From IGN2 sp964639955 (GTDB taxonomy: Bacteria > Bacteroidota > Ignavibacteria > Ignavibacteriales > Ignavibacteriaceae), in contig CAZXGJ010000026.1 of NCBI GenBank assembly GCA_964639955.1, positions 1-43,297 of the forward strand: DNA of 43,297 bases, read 5' to 3'. Position numbers and translations under genes: made by a program. The notes beneath the pieces are model-generated. The model worked only from the letters and a program-made list of their open reading frames with translations, was not told the origin of the DNA and did not search any database. Position 1 is the stretch's first letter. Each line of letters begins with the position of its first letter. Shown here one piece after another: positions 8,942 through 17,713 of this stretch.

Positions 8942-11092
8942 CTATTCACAGCAATTTCCACTTTCTAACTCTTCAGCAAGTCTTTCAAACTGATATAAAT
9001 CGTTTATCGCCTCCAACATCCCTGAAGAATGAACTCCGATTGACCTGTTTACATCGGGATCGTAAATAAAATCTCCCGGCAGACTTTGAATGTTTCCATC
9101 GAAAGCAACACCGACAATTTCTGCATTCTTATTTATTATAGGACTGCCGGAATTTCCTCCAACTACATCGCAGGTTGTTGTAAAATTAAACGGAGTTGAG
9201 AAATCGAATTCTTCAGGTGCATCCAGCCAGCGTTCATGAAGATTCCACGGAAACTTTCCATCGAAGGAATAATAACGGTCGAGAAACCCGTAAAAAGTAG
9301 TAACTGGCGGTGCAATTGTTCCGTTGTAATCAAAGCCTTTTACAACTCCGTCAGAAATTCTTAAAGTAAATGTTGCATCGGGAGGAATGGACGTTCCGTA
9401 AATTTCAAACAAAACTCTTCCCAATTTTTGATTAGAGCTTGCTACTCTATTCTCAAGCTCATCAATACGAAAAGATATGGTATCAGACTTTTGGTCAGAA
9501 TACTGAGTAAAATCAATAAAAGGATCTCCATTGTTTAGTATTGCCTCCGGTCCTTCTTTCACAATCATTTTCATCTTTTCGGTTGATGTTAAAAAAGAAC
9601 GCGAGAGAATATCTTCAACTGCTTCATTGCCATTTTTACCATTCGTAAACTTATTCAGGAATTCATCCTCGCCGAAAGTTTCATAAAGAAGTTGAATTTT
9701 ATTTTTGAGAAGTTCTTTATTCCTATCAAAGTCAAAGTCATCAGGCAAAAGAGCATCAATCGATTCGTTGAGTTCATCATCAGTGTAAGCATAACTGCTG
9801 TCTGATTCAGAAAGTTTCAGATCTTCTGCGATTTGAATTAACTGAGATGCAATAGACAAATATTCCGGTGAATCAGAATTGTAATACGACAATGCAAATT
9901 TTTCATTCATTAATTCCTTCATTTCACCGATAGCGTTTTCAATTTCTGTCCATAGACTGCCATATTTATTATTTAGTACTGCATCTGATTGTACTTTTTC
10001 CTTCAGGTCTTTTTCAAAAACTCTTTTCTTTTGCATCAATACTGGATCCTGTAATCCTTGAAGCATTCCGCTATAGGCTTTCTTTGAGTTATAATAGTTG
10101 AGCAATTGATCGTTCAAATAGTTAGACGCATCAGGGTCTTCCTTAATTATTCCTTCCAAAAATTCAATAAAACTATCTACAAGTTGTATGGTTTGTGGAT
10201 AAGTGTAATCTCTTGCATACTCAAGCTGCACAACTGTGTTTAGCCTGTTGGTTGACGCGGGATTGCCGGGAACAAAAACAACTTCTCCGGATTCGGCTCC
10301 GCTTTTACTCCACTTGAAATAGTGATCAACTTTTAACGGATTTCCATCCTTATCGTAAACACGGAAGAATGAGCAATCAAGGTTGTAACGTGGATAAGTG
10401 AAGTTATCATAATCGCCGCCGAAATAACCAGCCTGGGATTCAGGTGCAAAGACAAGTCTCACATCGTTATATCTTTTATAAAAGTAAAGCGAATACTTCC
10501 CACCGAAATACAGTGGAGTTACTTTTGCAAATGTTTCTTCATCATTGGGATACCTGTTTTCTATCTCAGCAATTTTTTCTGATTCTATTGCTAATCGTTC
10601 GCTGTCTGATTCTGCAGATTCAAGTGCTTTGTGAATTTCTTCTGTAACATCTTCTATTCCGATACATTGCTCAACAAATAATCCGGGAACAGGTCTTTCA
10701 TCCGAAAGTTCCCACGCAATAAAACCATCCTTATGCAAATCTTCTCCATCGCTCATAATTTCCGTTACACTTTCTCTTGCACAATGATGATTCGTCATTA
10801 TCAAACCATCTTCAGAAACAAACGAAGCTGAACAGTAATTGGCAAATTTTAAAGTTGCCAGTTGAACGTGGTCATACCATTCCTTGTCAGGAGTAAATCC
10901 ATATTCTTCACTAAAATAATCTGTCGGAGGATACTCGAATATCCACATCTTGCCCATATCGAATCTGCCGGCTTTAACGGTATCGAGATTAACTGAAACA
11001 TTGGTCTGGGATAATGTTACGGAACTTTGAAAAATTAGAAGAGAAGAAGCAAGCAAAATAAAAAGTTTGGTGAGGATGGAATAGAATTTCAT
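8942..11092 (-). CDS. S46 family dipeptidyl-peptidase (DPP7-like)
   Basis: Periplasmic serine exopeptidase of 716 residues that removes dipeptides from the N-terminus of peptides. A signal peptide covers about residues 1-29. The chymotrypsin-like catalytic landmarks are TNHHC at 100-104 (His), PRYNLDCSFF (Asp) and GNSGSP at 646-651 with nucleophile S648. The residue that separates acidic-specific DPP11 (Arg) from DPP7 (Gly) is read here as Gly666 in AFDGN, pointing to a DPP7-like preference for hydrophobic or broad residues (inference). The length matches the family. It is transcribed alone, convergent with the outer-membrane protein gene across the palindrome block. Confidence 0.95.
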   Translation of the reverse strand: MKFYSILTKLFILLASSLLIFQSSVTLSQTNVSVNLDTVKAGRFDMGKMWIFEYPPTDYFSEEYGFTPDKEWYDHVQLATLKFANYCSASFVSEDGLIMTNHHCARESVTEIMSDGEDLHKDGFIAWELSDERPVPGLFVEQCIGIEDVTEEIHKALESAESDSERLAIESEKIAEIENRYPNDEETFAKVTPLYFGGKYSLYFYKRYNDVRLVFAPESQAGYFGGDYDNFTYPRYNLDCSFFRVYDKDGNPLKVDHYFKWSKSGAESGEVVFVPGNPASTNRLNTVVQLEYARDYTYPQTIQLVDSFIEFLEGIIKEDPDASNYLNDQLLNYYNSKKAYSGMLQGLQDPVLMQKKRVFEKDLKEKVQSDAVLNNKYGSLWTEIENAIGEMKELMNEKFALSYYNSDSPEYLSIASQLIQIAEDLKLSESDSSYAYTDDELNESIDALLPDDFDFDRNKELLKNKIQLLYETFGEDEFLNKFTNGKNGNEAVEDILSRSFLTSTEKMKMIVKEGPEAILNNGDPFIDFTQYSDQKSDTISFRIDELENRVASSNQKLGRVLFEIYGTSIPPDATFTLRISDGVVKGFDYNGTIAPPVTTFYGFLDRYYSFDGKFPWNLHERWLDAPEEFDFSTPFNFTTTCDVVGGNSGSPIINKNAEIVGVAFDGNIQSLPGDFIYDPDVNRSIGVHSSGMLEAINDLYQFERLAEELESGNCCE

Positions 11093-11430
11093 TTTAGTTT
11101 CAGGTTATTGATTAGAACAAAACTTAATTACTCTATTAAAATTACTCAGTTTCTGTTCTTTGAAAAAAGGAAATAATTAATCTTTAATTAATAATAAATC
11201 GGAATTTAACAAACCAACCTTCCCAACAACAAAATAAAATGTAGTTGATTTGTATTGCCCGTTCTGATGCAGGATTCAGACTAAATCCATTTTTGTATTC
11301 CGGTGCTTCCTGGAAATGGAATCAACGGACTTTCACAGGAATGAGTGCGCGATACATATAAAAAAACCGGATAGACTATTCCATCCGGTTCAAATATGAA
11401 CTTTTATATAAAAGTTATTAATAACAGCTT
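11093..11430. other. Intergenic region with a decayed repeat-like stretch
   Basis: No gene is seen. The left part must hold the promoter of the S46 peptidase gene, but I find no clear boxes. Bases about 11255-11345 are less AT-rich and, read on the minus strand, contain CATTCCTGTGAAAG and later GAATCCTGCATCAGAACGG, resembling common CATTCCTG-type dispersed palindromic elements in a decayed state. The right part holds the terminator of the zinc-ribbon gene. Confidence 0.4.
11359..11390 (-). terminator. Rho-independent terminator of the zinc-ribbon gene
   Basis: On the minus strand an 8-base stem AACCGGAT/ATCCGGTT (11383-11390 and 11365-11372) with a 10-base loop runs into a T-rich tract. It begins about 40 bases after the stop codon of the gene at 11431. 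Confidence 0.75.
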
Positions 11431-11751
11431 CTAAATGTACGAGTCAGGTAAATAGAGAGGCTCTATTTCCCATTCATCCTCAATTGTACCAATACAGTGA
11501 GAACACTTGGTTACATTAAAGACAACCTTCTCTTCATTGGGTGCTGCACGAACAAAGTTCAGAATGGTTTTACAGCTTGAACATTGCACAGCGTGAGAAG
11601 TGGTTGTTTTCCTGCTGCACTCAGGACACAAGTATCCCAATTCCCCCGGCGATTCTTCAGGATCAACCAGAAAAATTGAATTACATTTAGAGTTGTTACA
11701 TTTAGCGAAGTGCCACTTAACAGTATCTTTAGTTTCGATAACGCTCTCCAC
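11431..11751 (-). CDS. Double zinc-ribbon protein, unknown function
   Basis: Hypothetical protein of 106 residues with four cysteine pairs: C18/C23, C42/C45, C57/C60 and C83/C86. The spacing suggests two consecutive zinc ribbons. No signal peptide or membrane segment is present, so it is probably cytoplasmic. The start is GTG at 11751; the frame has no ATG upstream before it closes, and no Shine-Dalgarno sequence is visible. It stands alone with its own terminator and is divergent from the phosphohexomutase gene. Nucleic-acid binding or protein-protein contact would be typical for such folds, but nothing here defines a function. Confidence 0.7.
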   Translation of the reverse strand: MESVIETKDTVKWHFAKCNNSKCNSIFLVDPEESPGELGYLCPECSRKTTTSHAVQCSSCKTILNFVRAAPNEEKVVFNVTKCSHCIGTIEDEWEIEPLYLPDSYI

Positions 11752-11887
11752 AAAATTGATATAACGAATGTAGTAAGTTCAAAATTAAAAGTCCACTAAA
11801 AAATTTTTCTCCCCAACATTTTTTCCGCCTTAAATATTTCTGCACACAGCGGCAAACATAAAAGAATCTCCGGCAGATAAAAATCCA

Positions 11888-11895
11888 TATCTTTG
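11888..11895 (+). promoter_or_regulatory. Candidate -7 element TATCTTTG
   Basis: The octamer fits TAnnTTTG and ends 42 bases before the phosphohexomutase ATG, the same octamer and distance as at 8195-8202. A -33 box is not evident. Confidence 0.4.
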
Positions 11896-11937
11896 TACTT
11901 GAAAAAATTATCCATCCCAAGTTAAAATGGAGTAAAT

Positions 11938-13284
11938 ATGAGTAAAATAGCAGGCTTTAAGGCTTATGACGTTCGGGGCAAAGTTCCATCAGAATTGAAT
12001 TCAGAACTTGCTTACAAAATCGGCAGAGCCTTTTCAAAATTTATCAGTGCAAAAAAAGTTGTACTTGGTTACGATATTAGAAAATCATCAGTTGAAATAT
12101 CTGAAGCTTTGAAGAATGGATTGACCGACAGCGGTGTTGATGTAATTGATATCGGGCTCTGCGGAACAGAAATGGTTTACTTTTCAACTCCTTACTTTGA
12201 TGCTGATGGCGGAATAATGATAACCGCAAGTCACAACCCTCCCGAATACAACGGAATGAAATTCGTTGGCAAAGGTTCGGTTCCGGTTGGCTACGATTCT
12301 GGTTTGAATGAAGTTGAAAAAATGATTGTGAACAATGAATTTGGTGAAATGAGCAAAGTAAAAGGTACGGTTACAAAAAAAGATGTAATGACAGATTTCA
12401 TAAATAATCTTTCAAAGTTTTACGACGCTAATAAAATAAGTCCATTAAAAGTTGTTGTGAATGCAGGCAACGGCTGTGCTGGTTTGTCAATTGATTCTCT
12501 TGAGCCAAAACTGCCGATAAAAATGATAAAGTTATTCAATAACCCCGATGGAAATTTTCCGAACGGTGTTCCAAATCCAATGCTTGAAGAAAACAGGTTG
12601 CCAACTATTGAAGCTATCAAAAAATACAATGCAGATCTTGGAGTTGCATGGGATGGTGATTACGACAGATGTTTCTTCTTCGACGAGAAAGGAAATTTTA
12701 TTGAAGGTTACTACATAGTTGGATTGCTGGCAAAATCAATACTGAAAAAGAATCCCGGAGAAAAAATTGTCCATGATCCTCGACTTGTTTGGAACACAGT
12801 TGAAATCGTAGAGAAATTCGGCGGTAAAGCGGTTGTTTCAAAAAGCGGCCATGCTTTTATTAAGCAGAAAATGAGAGAAGTGAATTCAATTTACGGTGGA
12901 GAAATGTCAGCTCATCATTATTTCAGGGATAATGCGTACAGCGATAGTGGAATGATTCCGTTCCTGCTCACCCTTCAGTTGATATCCGAAGAAATGAAAG
13001 CATTTTCGCAATTAGTAAATGAAATGATTGCAGCTTATCCCTGTTCGGGAGAAATCAACTCAACCATTGATAATCCGGCAGGAAAAATAAAAGAGATAGA
13101 AAAGAAATATTCCAATGGAAAGATTGATTACCTTGATGGAGTTTCCATTGAATTTCCTCAATGGAGATTTAACCTACGGATGAGCAACACAGAACCAATT
13201 CTGCGACTTAATGTTGAAAGCCGTGGAGATGAAAAACTGATGAAAGAAAAAACTGAAGAGTTGCTGGAAATTATAAGAGGTTGA
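11938..13284 (+). CDS. manB: Phosphomannomutase/phosphoglucomutase
   Basis: Cytoplasmic alpha-D-phosphohexomutase of 448 residues that interconverts hexose 6- and 1-phosphates, feeding sugar nucleotides for surface polysaccharide. All four family loops are visible: the phosphoserine loop TASHNP with S98, the metal-binding loop D239-G-D241-Y-D243-R, the sugar-recognition loop GEMSAH at 321-326 and the phosphate-binding loop RMSNTEP near the C-terminus. GEMSAH is typical of the bifunctional PMM/PGM branch. Length is normal. It ends just before a strong hairpin shared with the convergent DUF2911 gene. GlmM is excluded by the GEMSAH loop type. Confidence 0.93.
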   Translation: MSKIAGFKAYDVRGKVPSELNSELAYKIGRAFSKFISAKKVVLGYDIRKSSVEISEALKNGLTDSGVDVIDIGLCGTEMVYFSTPYFDADGGIMITASHNPPEYNGMKFVGKGSVPVGYDSGLNEVEKMIVNNEFGEMSKVKGTVTKKDVMTDFINNLSKFYDANKISPLKVVVNAGNGCAGLSIDSLEPKLPIKMIKLFNNPDGNFPNGVPNPMLEENRLPTIEAIKKYNADLGVAWDGDYDRCFFFDEKGNFIEGYYIVGLLAKSILKKNPGEKIVHDPRLVWNTVEIVEKFGGKAVVSKSGHAFIKQKMREVNSIYGGEMSAHHYFRDNAYSDSGMIPFLLTLQLISEEMKAFSQLVNEMIAAYPCSGEINSTIDNPAGKIKEIEKKYSNGKIDYLDGVSIEFPQWRFNLRMSNTEPILRLNVESRGDEKLMKEKTEELLEIIRG

Positions 13285-13300
13285 AGAATTATTTACCATT

Positions 13301-13333
13301 ACCGATACTATCCCTCTGAGGGATAGTATCGGT
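13301..13333. terminator. Perfect 16-bp hairpin between convergent genes
   Basis: Arms 13301-13316 and 13318-13333 are fully complementary around a single T, ending 9 bases before the stop codon of the minus-strand DUF2911 gene and 16 bases after the phosphohexomutase stop. It can stop transcription from both sides, although no T-tract follows on either strand, so it might instead be a mobile palindromic repeat or protect mRNA ends. Confidence 0.6.
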
Positions 13334-13342
13334 GTTAAAAGA

Positions 13343-13900
13343 TTAAATCTCTACCTCAACATTAAAAGGAATTTTTAATTTTTCCCATTCAAGCATCACA
13401 ACTGCTTTATTATCAGAAGATTTATTAATTGTATATGCCAGCCATTCCTGCCAGCAATTGTTATGCATAGGAGTGACTTCAATACGTAGGGCATCTTCAA
13501 CATCGTTGTATTCAAATGCACCCCATTGGTCAGCTACTTTGTTAAAGATTAAAGTCCAGGTTTTTTGTCCCGGAATAGCAAAGAAACTGTAGCTGCCTGC
13601 TTTAAGCTTTTTACCGTCAATTTTTACGTCAGTCGAGAAAGTAATTTTTGTAGCTTCGTTTGCACCTGCACGCCAGACTGCACTGTAAGGCACTAATCCA
13701 CCCCAGATGGTTCTTCCTTTAACTCCGGGACGGCTGTATTCAATTGTAACCTCTGTAAAACCGACAGTCTGTATTACAGTAGCCTTTGGGCTTATCCTCA
13801 CCTCTTTTTTATCCTGCGAAACACCGGTTACTGGAATTGCAATCACCAGCAAATAAGTCAGCCCTGCAGTTAGCAAAAAGTTTTTAACATTAATTCTCAT
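13343..13900 (-). CDS. DUF2911 family exported protein
   Basis: Protein of 185 residues with an N-terminal hydrophobic signal (about residues 8-28) followed by the complete DUF2911 domain. Diagnostic stretches are ISPKATVIQTVGFTEVTIEYSRP near residue 36, then KGRTIWGGLVPY, WRAGANEATKITF and KAGSYSFFAIPG. The family is common in Bacteroidota and relatives and is predicted to be a periplasmic or secreted beta-sandwich; no biochemical function is established that I know of. A single-gene transcript is likely. Confidence 0.93.
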   Translation of the reverse strand: MRINVKNFLLTAGLTYLLVIAIPVTGVSQDKKEVRISPKATVIQTVGFTEVTIEYSRPGVKGRTIWGGLVPYSAVWRAGANEATKITFSTDVKIDGKKLKAGSYSFFAIPGQKTWTLIFNKVADQWGAFEYNDVEDALRIEVTPMHNNCWQEWLAYTINKSSDNKAVVMLEWEKLKIPFNVEVEI

Positions 13901-13941
13901 TCAGGATCCTATTCTTTAGTTTGAGTTATAATAATTCAAAT

Positions 13942-15081
13942 TTATTGTGATAACTTCAGTTCATTAACTACTCTATCAATCTCCTCCCTTGTGTTATAGA
14001 AATGCGGTGCAAATCTAATGTATCCTTCACGTAATGAGCAAACTATTTTTTCCTGGCTGAGAATATCAAATATCTTTTGTGCATTTTTACTTTTAAAGCT
14101 AACTATTCCTGATAAATGCTTTTCAGGGAGTAAAAGCAAGGGTGAGTCATATCCAATTTTCGCAAGCTCGTCTATAAAATATTTGGAGTTGCTCAAAATC
14201 TGCTTTTCAATTACATCAAAGCCAAACTCATTAAATAATTTCATCGAAGAATTAAATGCATAAATTCCAAGATTATTCAAAGTTCCCGGTTGAAATCTTT
14301 CTGCAGTATCTTTTGTTGTTAAATCGAAATTGAGCAAATTCCAGGCATCTTTAACTGCAAGCCAGCCAATTGGAGCTGACTTCATTATTTCCTGTAATTC
14401 TTTTCTTATGTAGATAAAAGCTAATCCCTGCAAACCTAAAAGCCATTTCTGTGTTCCGTTTGCAAGAAAATCAATATTGAACTTTTCAACATCAAGCCTG
14501 ACAGCACCTAAGCCCTGTATCGCATCAACTGAAAAAATAATTCTTTTCTCTTTACAGACTTTTCCAATTTTTTCTAAATCGATTCTGTAGCCGGATAAAA
14601 ACTGCACGAAGCTGATTGATATTAATTTTGTCTTAGGTTGAATAGCATCAATAACTTCTTCGGCAGTTACAATTCCATTTGTTGATTTTATGAAATCAAT
14701 CTCAACACCTTTTTCTTTCAATTGAAGGAAAGGATAAACATTCGCAGGAAATTCAACATCATTCAAAATAATTCTGTCTCCCTCTTTCCAATCAATCCCT
14801 TGTGCAAGCCAGATAATTCCATTCGTAGTATTATCGAGGAAAGCAATTCTCTCGCCGCTGCAATTAATCATCTCACCAATCATTGTTTTTGTTTCATCTG
14901 CAACCGATTTAAATGCCCAATAATCATCTAACGCTTCTTCACTTCTTTCCCTTATAAAATCATCTATCCGTGCTTTTACTTTTGTACTTATCGGCGCAGT
15001 AGATGCATGATTGAAATAGATGATTCCATTTTTCAAATATGAAAAATAACTACGGGCTTTCATTACAGACTGTAAATTCAT
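13942..15081 (-). CDS. Class V aminotransferase-fold PLP enzyme (cysteine desulfurase/IPN-epimerase-like)
   Basis: Cytoplasmic pyridoxal-phosphate enzyme of 379 residues. The class V landmarks are visible: the N-terminal YFNHASTAPIS, S185-V-D186-A-x-Q189 (cofactor ring contacts) and NGTQK212W with the Schiff-base lysine. The cysteine desulfurase active-site cysteine loop is not evident, so it is closer to the isopenicillin-N-epimerase-like or selenocysteine-lyase-like branch, and the substrate is unknown. An alternative start is Met7 at 15063; neither has a clear Shine-Dalgarno sequence. It is divergent from the Lon-like protease gene. Confidence 0.85.
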   Translation of the reverse strand: MNLQSVMKARSYFSYLKNGIIYFNHASTAPISTKVKARIDDFIRERSEEALDDYWAFKSVADETKTMIGEMINCSGERIAFLDNTTNGIIWLAQGIDWKEGDRIILNDVEFPANVYPFLQLKEKGVEIDFIKSTNGIVTAEEVIDAIQPKTKLISISFVQFLSGYRIDLEKIGKVCKEKRIIFSVDAIQGLGAVRLDVEKFNIDFLANGTQKWLLGLQGLAFIYIRKELQEIMKSAPIGWLAVKDAWNLLNFDLTTKDTAERFQPGTLNNLGIYAFNSSMKLFNEFGFDVIEKQILSNSKYFIDELAKIGYDSPLLLLPEKHLSGIVSFKSKNAQKIFDILSQEKIVCSLREGYIRFAPHFYNTREEIDRVVNELKLSQ

Positions 15082-15195
15082 TGGGGAAACTTACATTTAT
15101 TGATATTAGCAACAATAATAATTAGATTTTGACTGAAGATTTTCCAATCATATATAAAAAATACCAACCAAAATTTAGTAAATGCGGATGGAAAT

Positions 15196-17658
15196 ATGAC
15201 TTACCCGAAAGCCTTAAAACATAAAGAGCTTGCCCCGGAGGATTTACGATGGAAGTGCGATCCGAATGTCCTTGAATTCGATTCAACTGTAGACCTCGAA
15301 CCAATTGAAGATATTATCGGCCAGGAAAGAGCCTTAAAAGCACTAAGACTCGGCGTTGAGTTAAGAGCGCCGGGGTATAATATTTTTATTGCAGGTTTAT
15401 CGGGTTCAGGAAAAGCTACTGCCGTAAAAAAAATGCTAGAAAAAATGGGTGCTCAATGCCCGCAGCTTTTCGATTATGCTTACGTAAATAATTTTGCAGA
15501 CCCTGACCGGCCCACACTGCTGATCTTTAAGAAAGGACAAGCACGTGCATTCAAGAAAGACCTGATTTCAGTAATTGATGTACTAAAAACAAAAATTCCA
15601 CAAGCGCTTGAAAGCGAAACCTACCTGAACCGAAAGAAAAAAATAATTGCCGAGTATTCTGAGAGGGAACAACAATTAATGAATGATTTCGATACAAGGG
15701 TTAAAAAAGAAGGATTTTCCCTGGGGCAGGTGAAAATGGGTGAGATAGCACGACCTGATATTCTACCTATAATAAAAGATAAACCTGTTCCGATATTTCA
15801 GTTAAATGAACAGGTGGAACAAGGCAATATCAGCCAGGAAGATGCCCAGCAGATAATAAAAAAATACAACGATTATCAGCAGGAACTGCAGATATTATTT
15901 AAGCGAGGGTTGAGCATAAGCCAGGAATTCCAGGAGAAGCTTGCAGCATTTGAAAAGAACAGCATCGTTAATGTTGTTAAGGGAATACTGGATAACATCC
16001 GCGAAAAATATAATGATCTGAAAGTACTATATTATCTCAGCCAGGTTGAAAAAAACATACTTGATAACATTCAAATCTTCAAAGGAGTAAAACCGCAAGG
16101 CGATACTACAAGTGAAGGATTTCTTATTGATTACTTTAAGGAATACGATGTGAACATAATACTCGATAATACAGAAACTACCGATTGCCCTATTATTATA
16201 GAAACATCGCCAACTTACACGAACCTGTTTGGTACCATTGAACGAATAAATGACGGAAGAGGAAGTTCATATACAGATTTCACAAATATTAAAGCCGGCT
16301 CCCTCCTTAGAGCAAACGGCGGTTACATTGTCTTAAATGTTATGCATCTTTTTGAAGAACCCGGAGTCTGGAAAACTTTAAAGCGGATACTTACCTACAA
16401 TAAACTTGAAATCCAGGAACCGCCAACCTTGTTTCAGCTGTCCTCCATCACGCTAAATCCTGAACCGATTGATATAGATATAAAAGTAATCCTGACCGGA
16501 AGCCAGCATATTTATTCACTACTCTCTGAATATGAATATGACTTTAAGAAAATGTTTAAAGTGAAAGCAGATTTTGATTACGAAATTAAAAGAAGTGGTA
16601 AAGTATTAACCGAGTATGCAAGGGTTATTAAAAAGCTGATAAAAGAAGAAGGACTAAAAGAATTTGATAAATCTGCAATAGCACGTCTGCTGGAAATTTC
16701 GGCAGTGTTTGCCGGCCAAAAATCCAAGTTAACAACACGTTTTTCTAAAATAGCCGATCTGGTTAGAGAATCGAGCTTCTGGGCAGCTGACGATGGATTT
16801 GATGTTGTTACTGCTGCTCATGTTGATAAGGCTTATAAAAATGCAGTTAACAGGCATGGTATGCTTGAAGATAAAATTTCTGAAATGTACGAGGACGGTA
16901 CATTTCTGATGGATGTGAAAGGAGAACGGGTCGGGCAGGTAAACGGGCTTGCGGTTTATGAAGCCGATTTTTATTCGTTCGGTCGCCCGACAAGAATTAC
17001 CGCCACTGTATCGCTTGGCAGTGGAAGTATTATTAATGTTGAACGTGAAGCCGGGATGAGCGGAAGATATTTAACAAAAGGTGTACTTATAATCTCCGGC
17101 TACTTTAAGGAAACATTCGGGCAGGATATACCGCTTGCATTTAATGCTAATCTTGTATTCGAACAATCCTACGGAACGGTTGATGGAGACAGCGCTTCCT
17201 GTGCGGAAATTTTTGCCCTGCTTTCAACTCTTTCTAACCTTCCAATTAAACAGGGAATTGCAGTTACAGGCTCACTTAATCAAAAAGGTGATGTACAGCC
17301 AATCGGCGGTGTGAATGAAAAAATAGAAGGCTTCTTTGAAATTTGCAAAGGTCAAGGATTTACAGGCAAACAGGGTGTTATTATTCCTGTCCAAAATGTA
17401 AAAGAGCTTATGCTCAGCAATGAAGTAGTGGAAGCAGTAAAGCTAAATCAATTTCATATCTACCCGATTACAAGAGTTGAAGAAGGTATTGAAATTCTTA
17501 CCGGAATAAAATCCGGGAAGAAAACTTCCAGAGGCTACGAGAAAAATTCCATTTTCGATCTTGTTGAACAAAAGCTTAAAGAGATGTATAAAAAATCACG
17601 TGCAATAAAGAGTGAAGAATCAAAAACTTCAAAGCATAAGAAGAAAAGCGGAAAGTAA
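15196..17658 (+). CDS. Lon-like ATP-dependent protease (AAA_32/Lon_C type)
   Basis: Cytoplasmic protease of 820 residues of the YcbZ/LonC-like group. A P-loop GLSGSGKA with K73 is at the N-terminus, a long insertion rich in charged helices follows (about 120-310), and the C-terminal Lon protease domain carries the Ser-Lys dyad S666 in DGDSAS and K709 in GGVNEK. In the segment RANGGYIVLNVMHLFEEPG the position usually occupied by a Walker B aspartate is asparagine, so ATP hydrolysis may be weak or absent. The tail (last 30 residues) is lysine-rich. A role in protein quality control is expected; substrates are unknown. Confidence 0.92.
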   Translation: MTYPKALKHKELAPEDLRWKCDPNVLEFDSTVDLEPIEDIIGQERALKALRLGVELRAPGYNIFIAGLSGSGKATAVKKMLEKMGAQCPQLFDYAYVNNFADPDRPTLLIFKKGQARAFKKDLISVIDVLKTKIPQALESETYLNRKKKIIAEYSEREQQLMNDFDTRVKKEGFSLGQVKMGEIARPDILPIIKDKPVPIFQLNEQVEQGNISQEDAQQIIKKYNDYQQELQILFKRGLSISQEFQEKLAAFEKNSIVNVVKGILDNIREKYNDLKVLYYLSQVEKNILDNIQIFKGVKPQGDTTSEGFLIDYFKEYDVNIILDNTETTDCPIIIETSPTYTNLFGTIERINDGRGSSYTDFTNIKAGSLLRANGGYIVLNVMHLFEEPGVWKTLKRILTYNKLEIQEPPTLFQLSSITLNPEPIDIDIKVILTGSQHIYSLLSEYEYDFKKMFKVKADFDYEIKRSGKVLTEYARVIKKLIKEEGLKEFDKSAIARLLEISAVFAGQKSKLTTRFSKIADLVRESSFWAADDGFDVVTAAHVDKAYKNAVNRHGMLEDKISEMYEDGTFLMDVKGERVGQVNGLAVYEADFYSFGRPTRITATVSLGSGSIINVEREAGMSGRYLTKGVLIISGYFKETFGQDIPLAFNANLVFEQSYGTVDGDSASCAEIFALLSTLSNLPIKQGIAVTGSLNQKGDVQPIGGVNEKIEGFFEICKGQGFTGKQGVIIPVQNVKELMLSNEVVEAVKLNQFHIYPITRVEEGIEILTGIKSGKKTSRGYEKNSIFDLVEQKLKEMYKKSRAIKSEESKTSKHKKKSGK

Positions 17659-17713
17659 ATTTCTTTTAATTAAAAATTAAATGTTGTACAGCGAGCATTA
17701 GTATCAGGAATAT

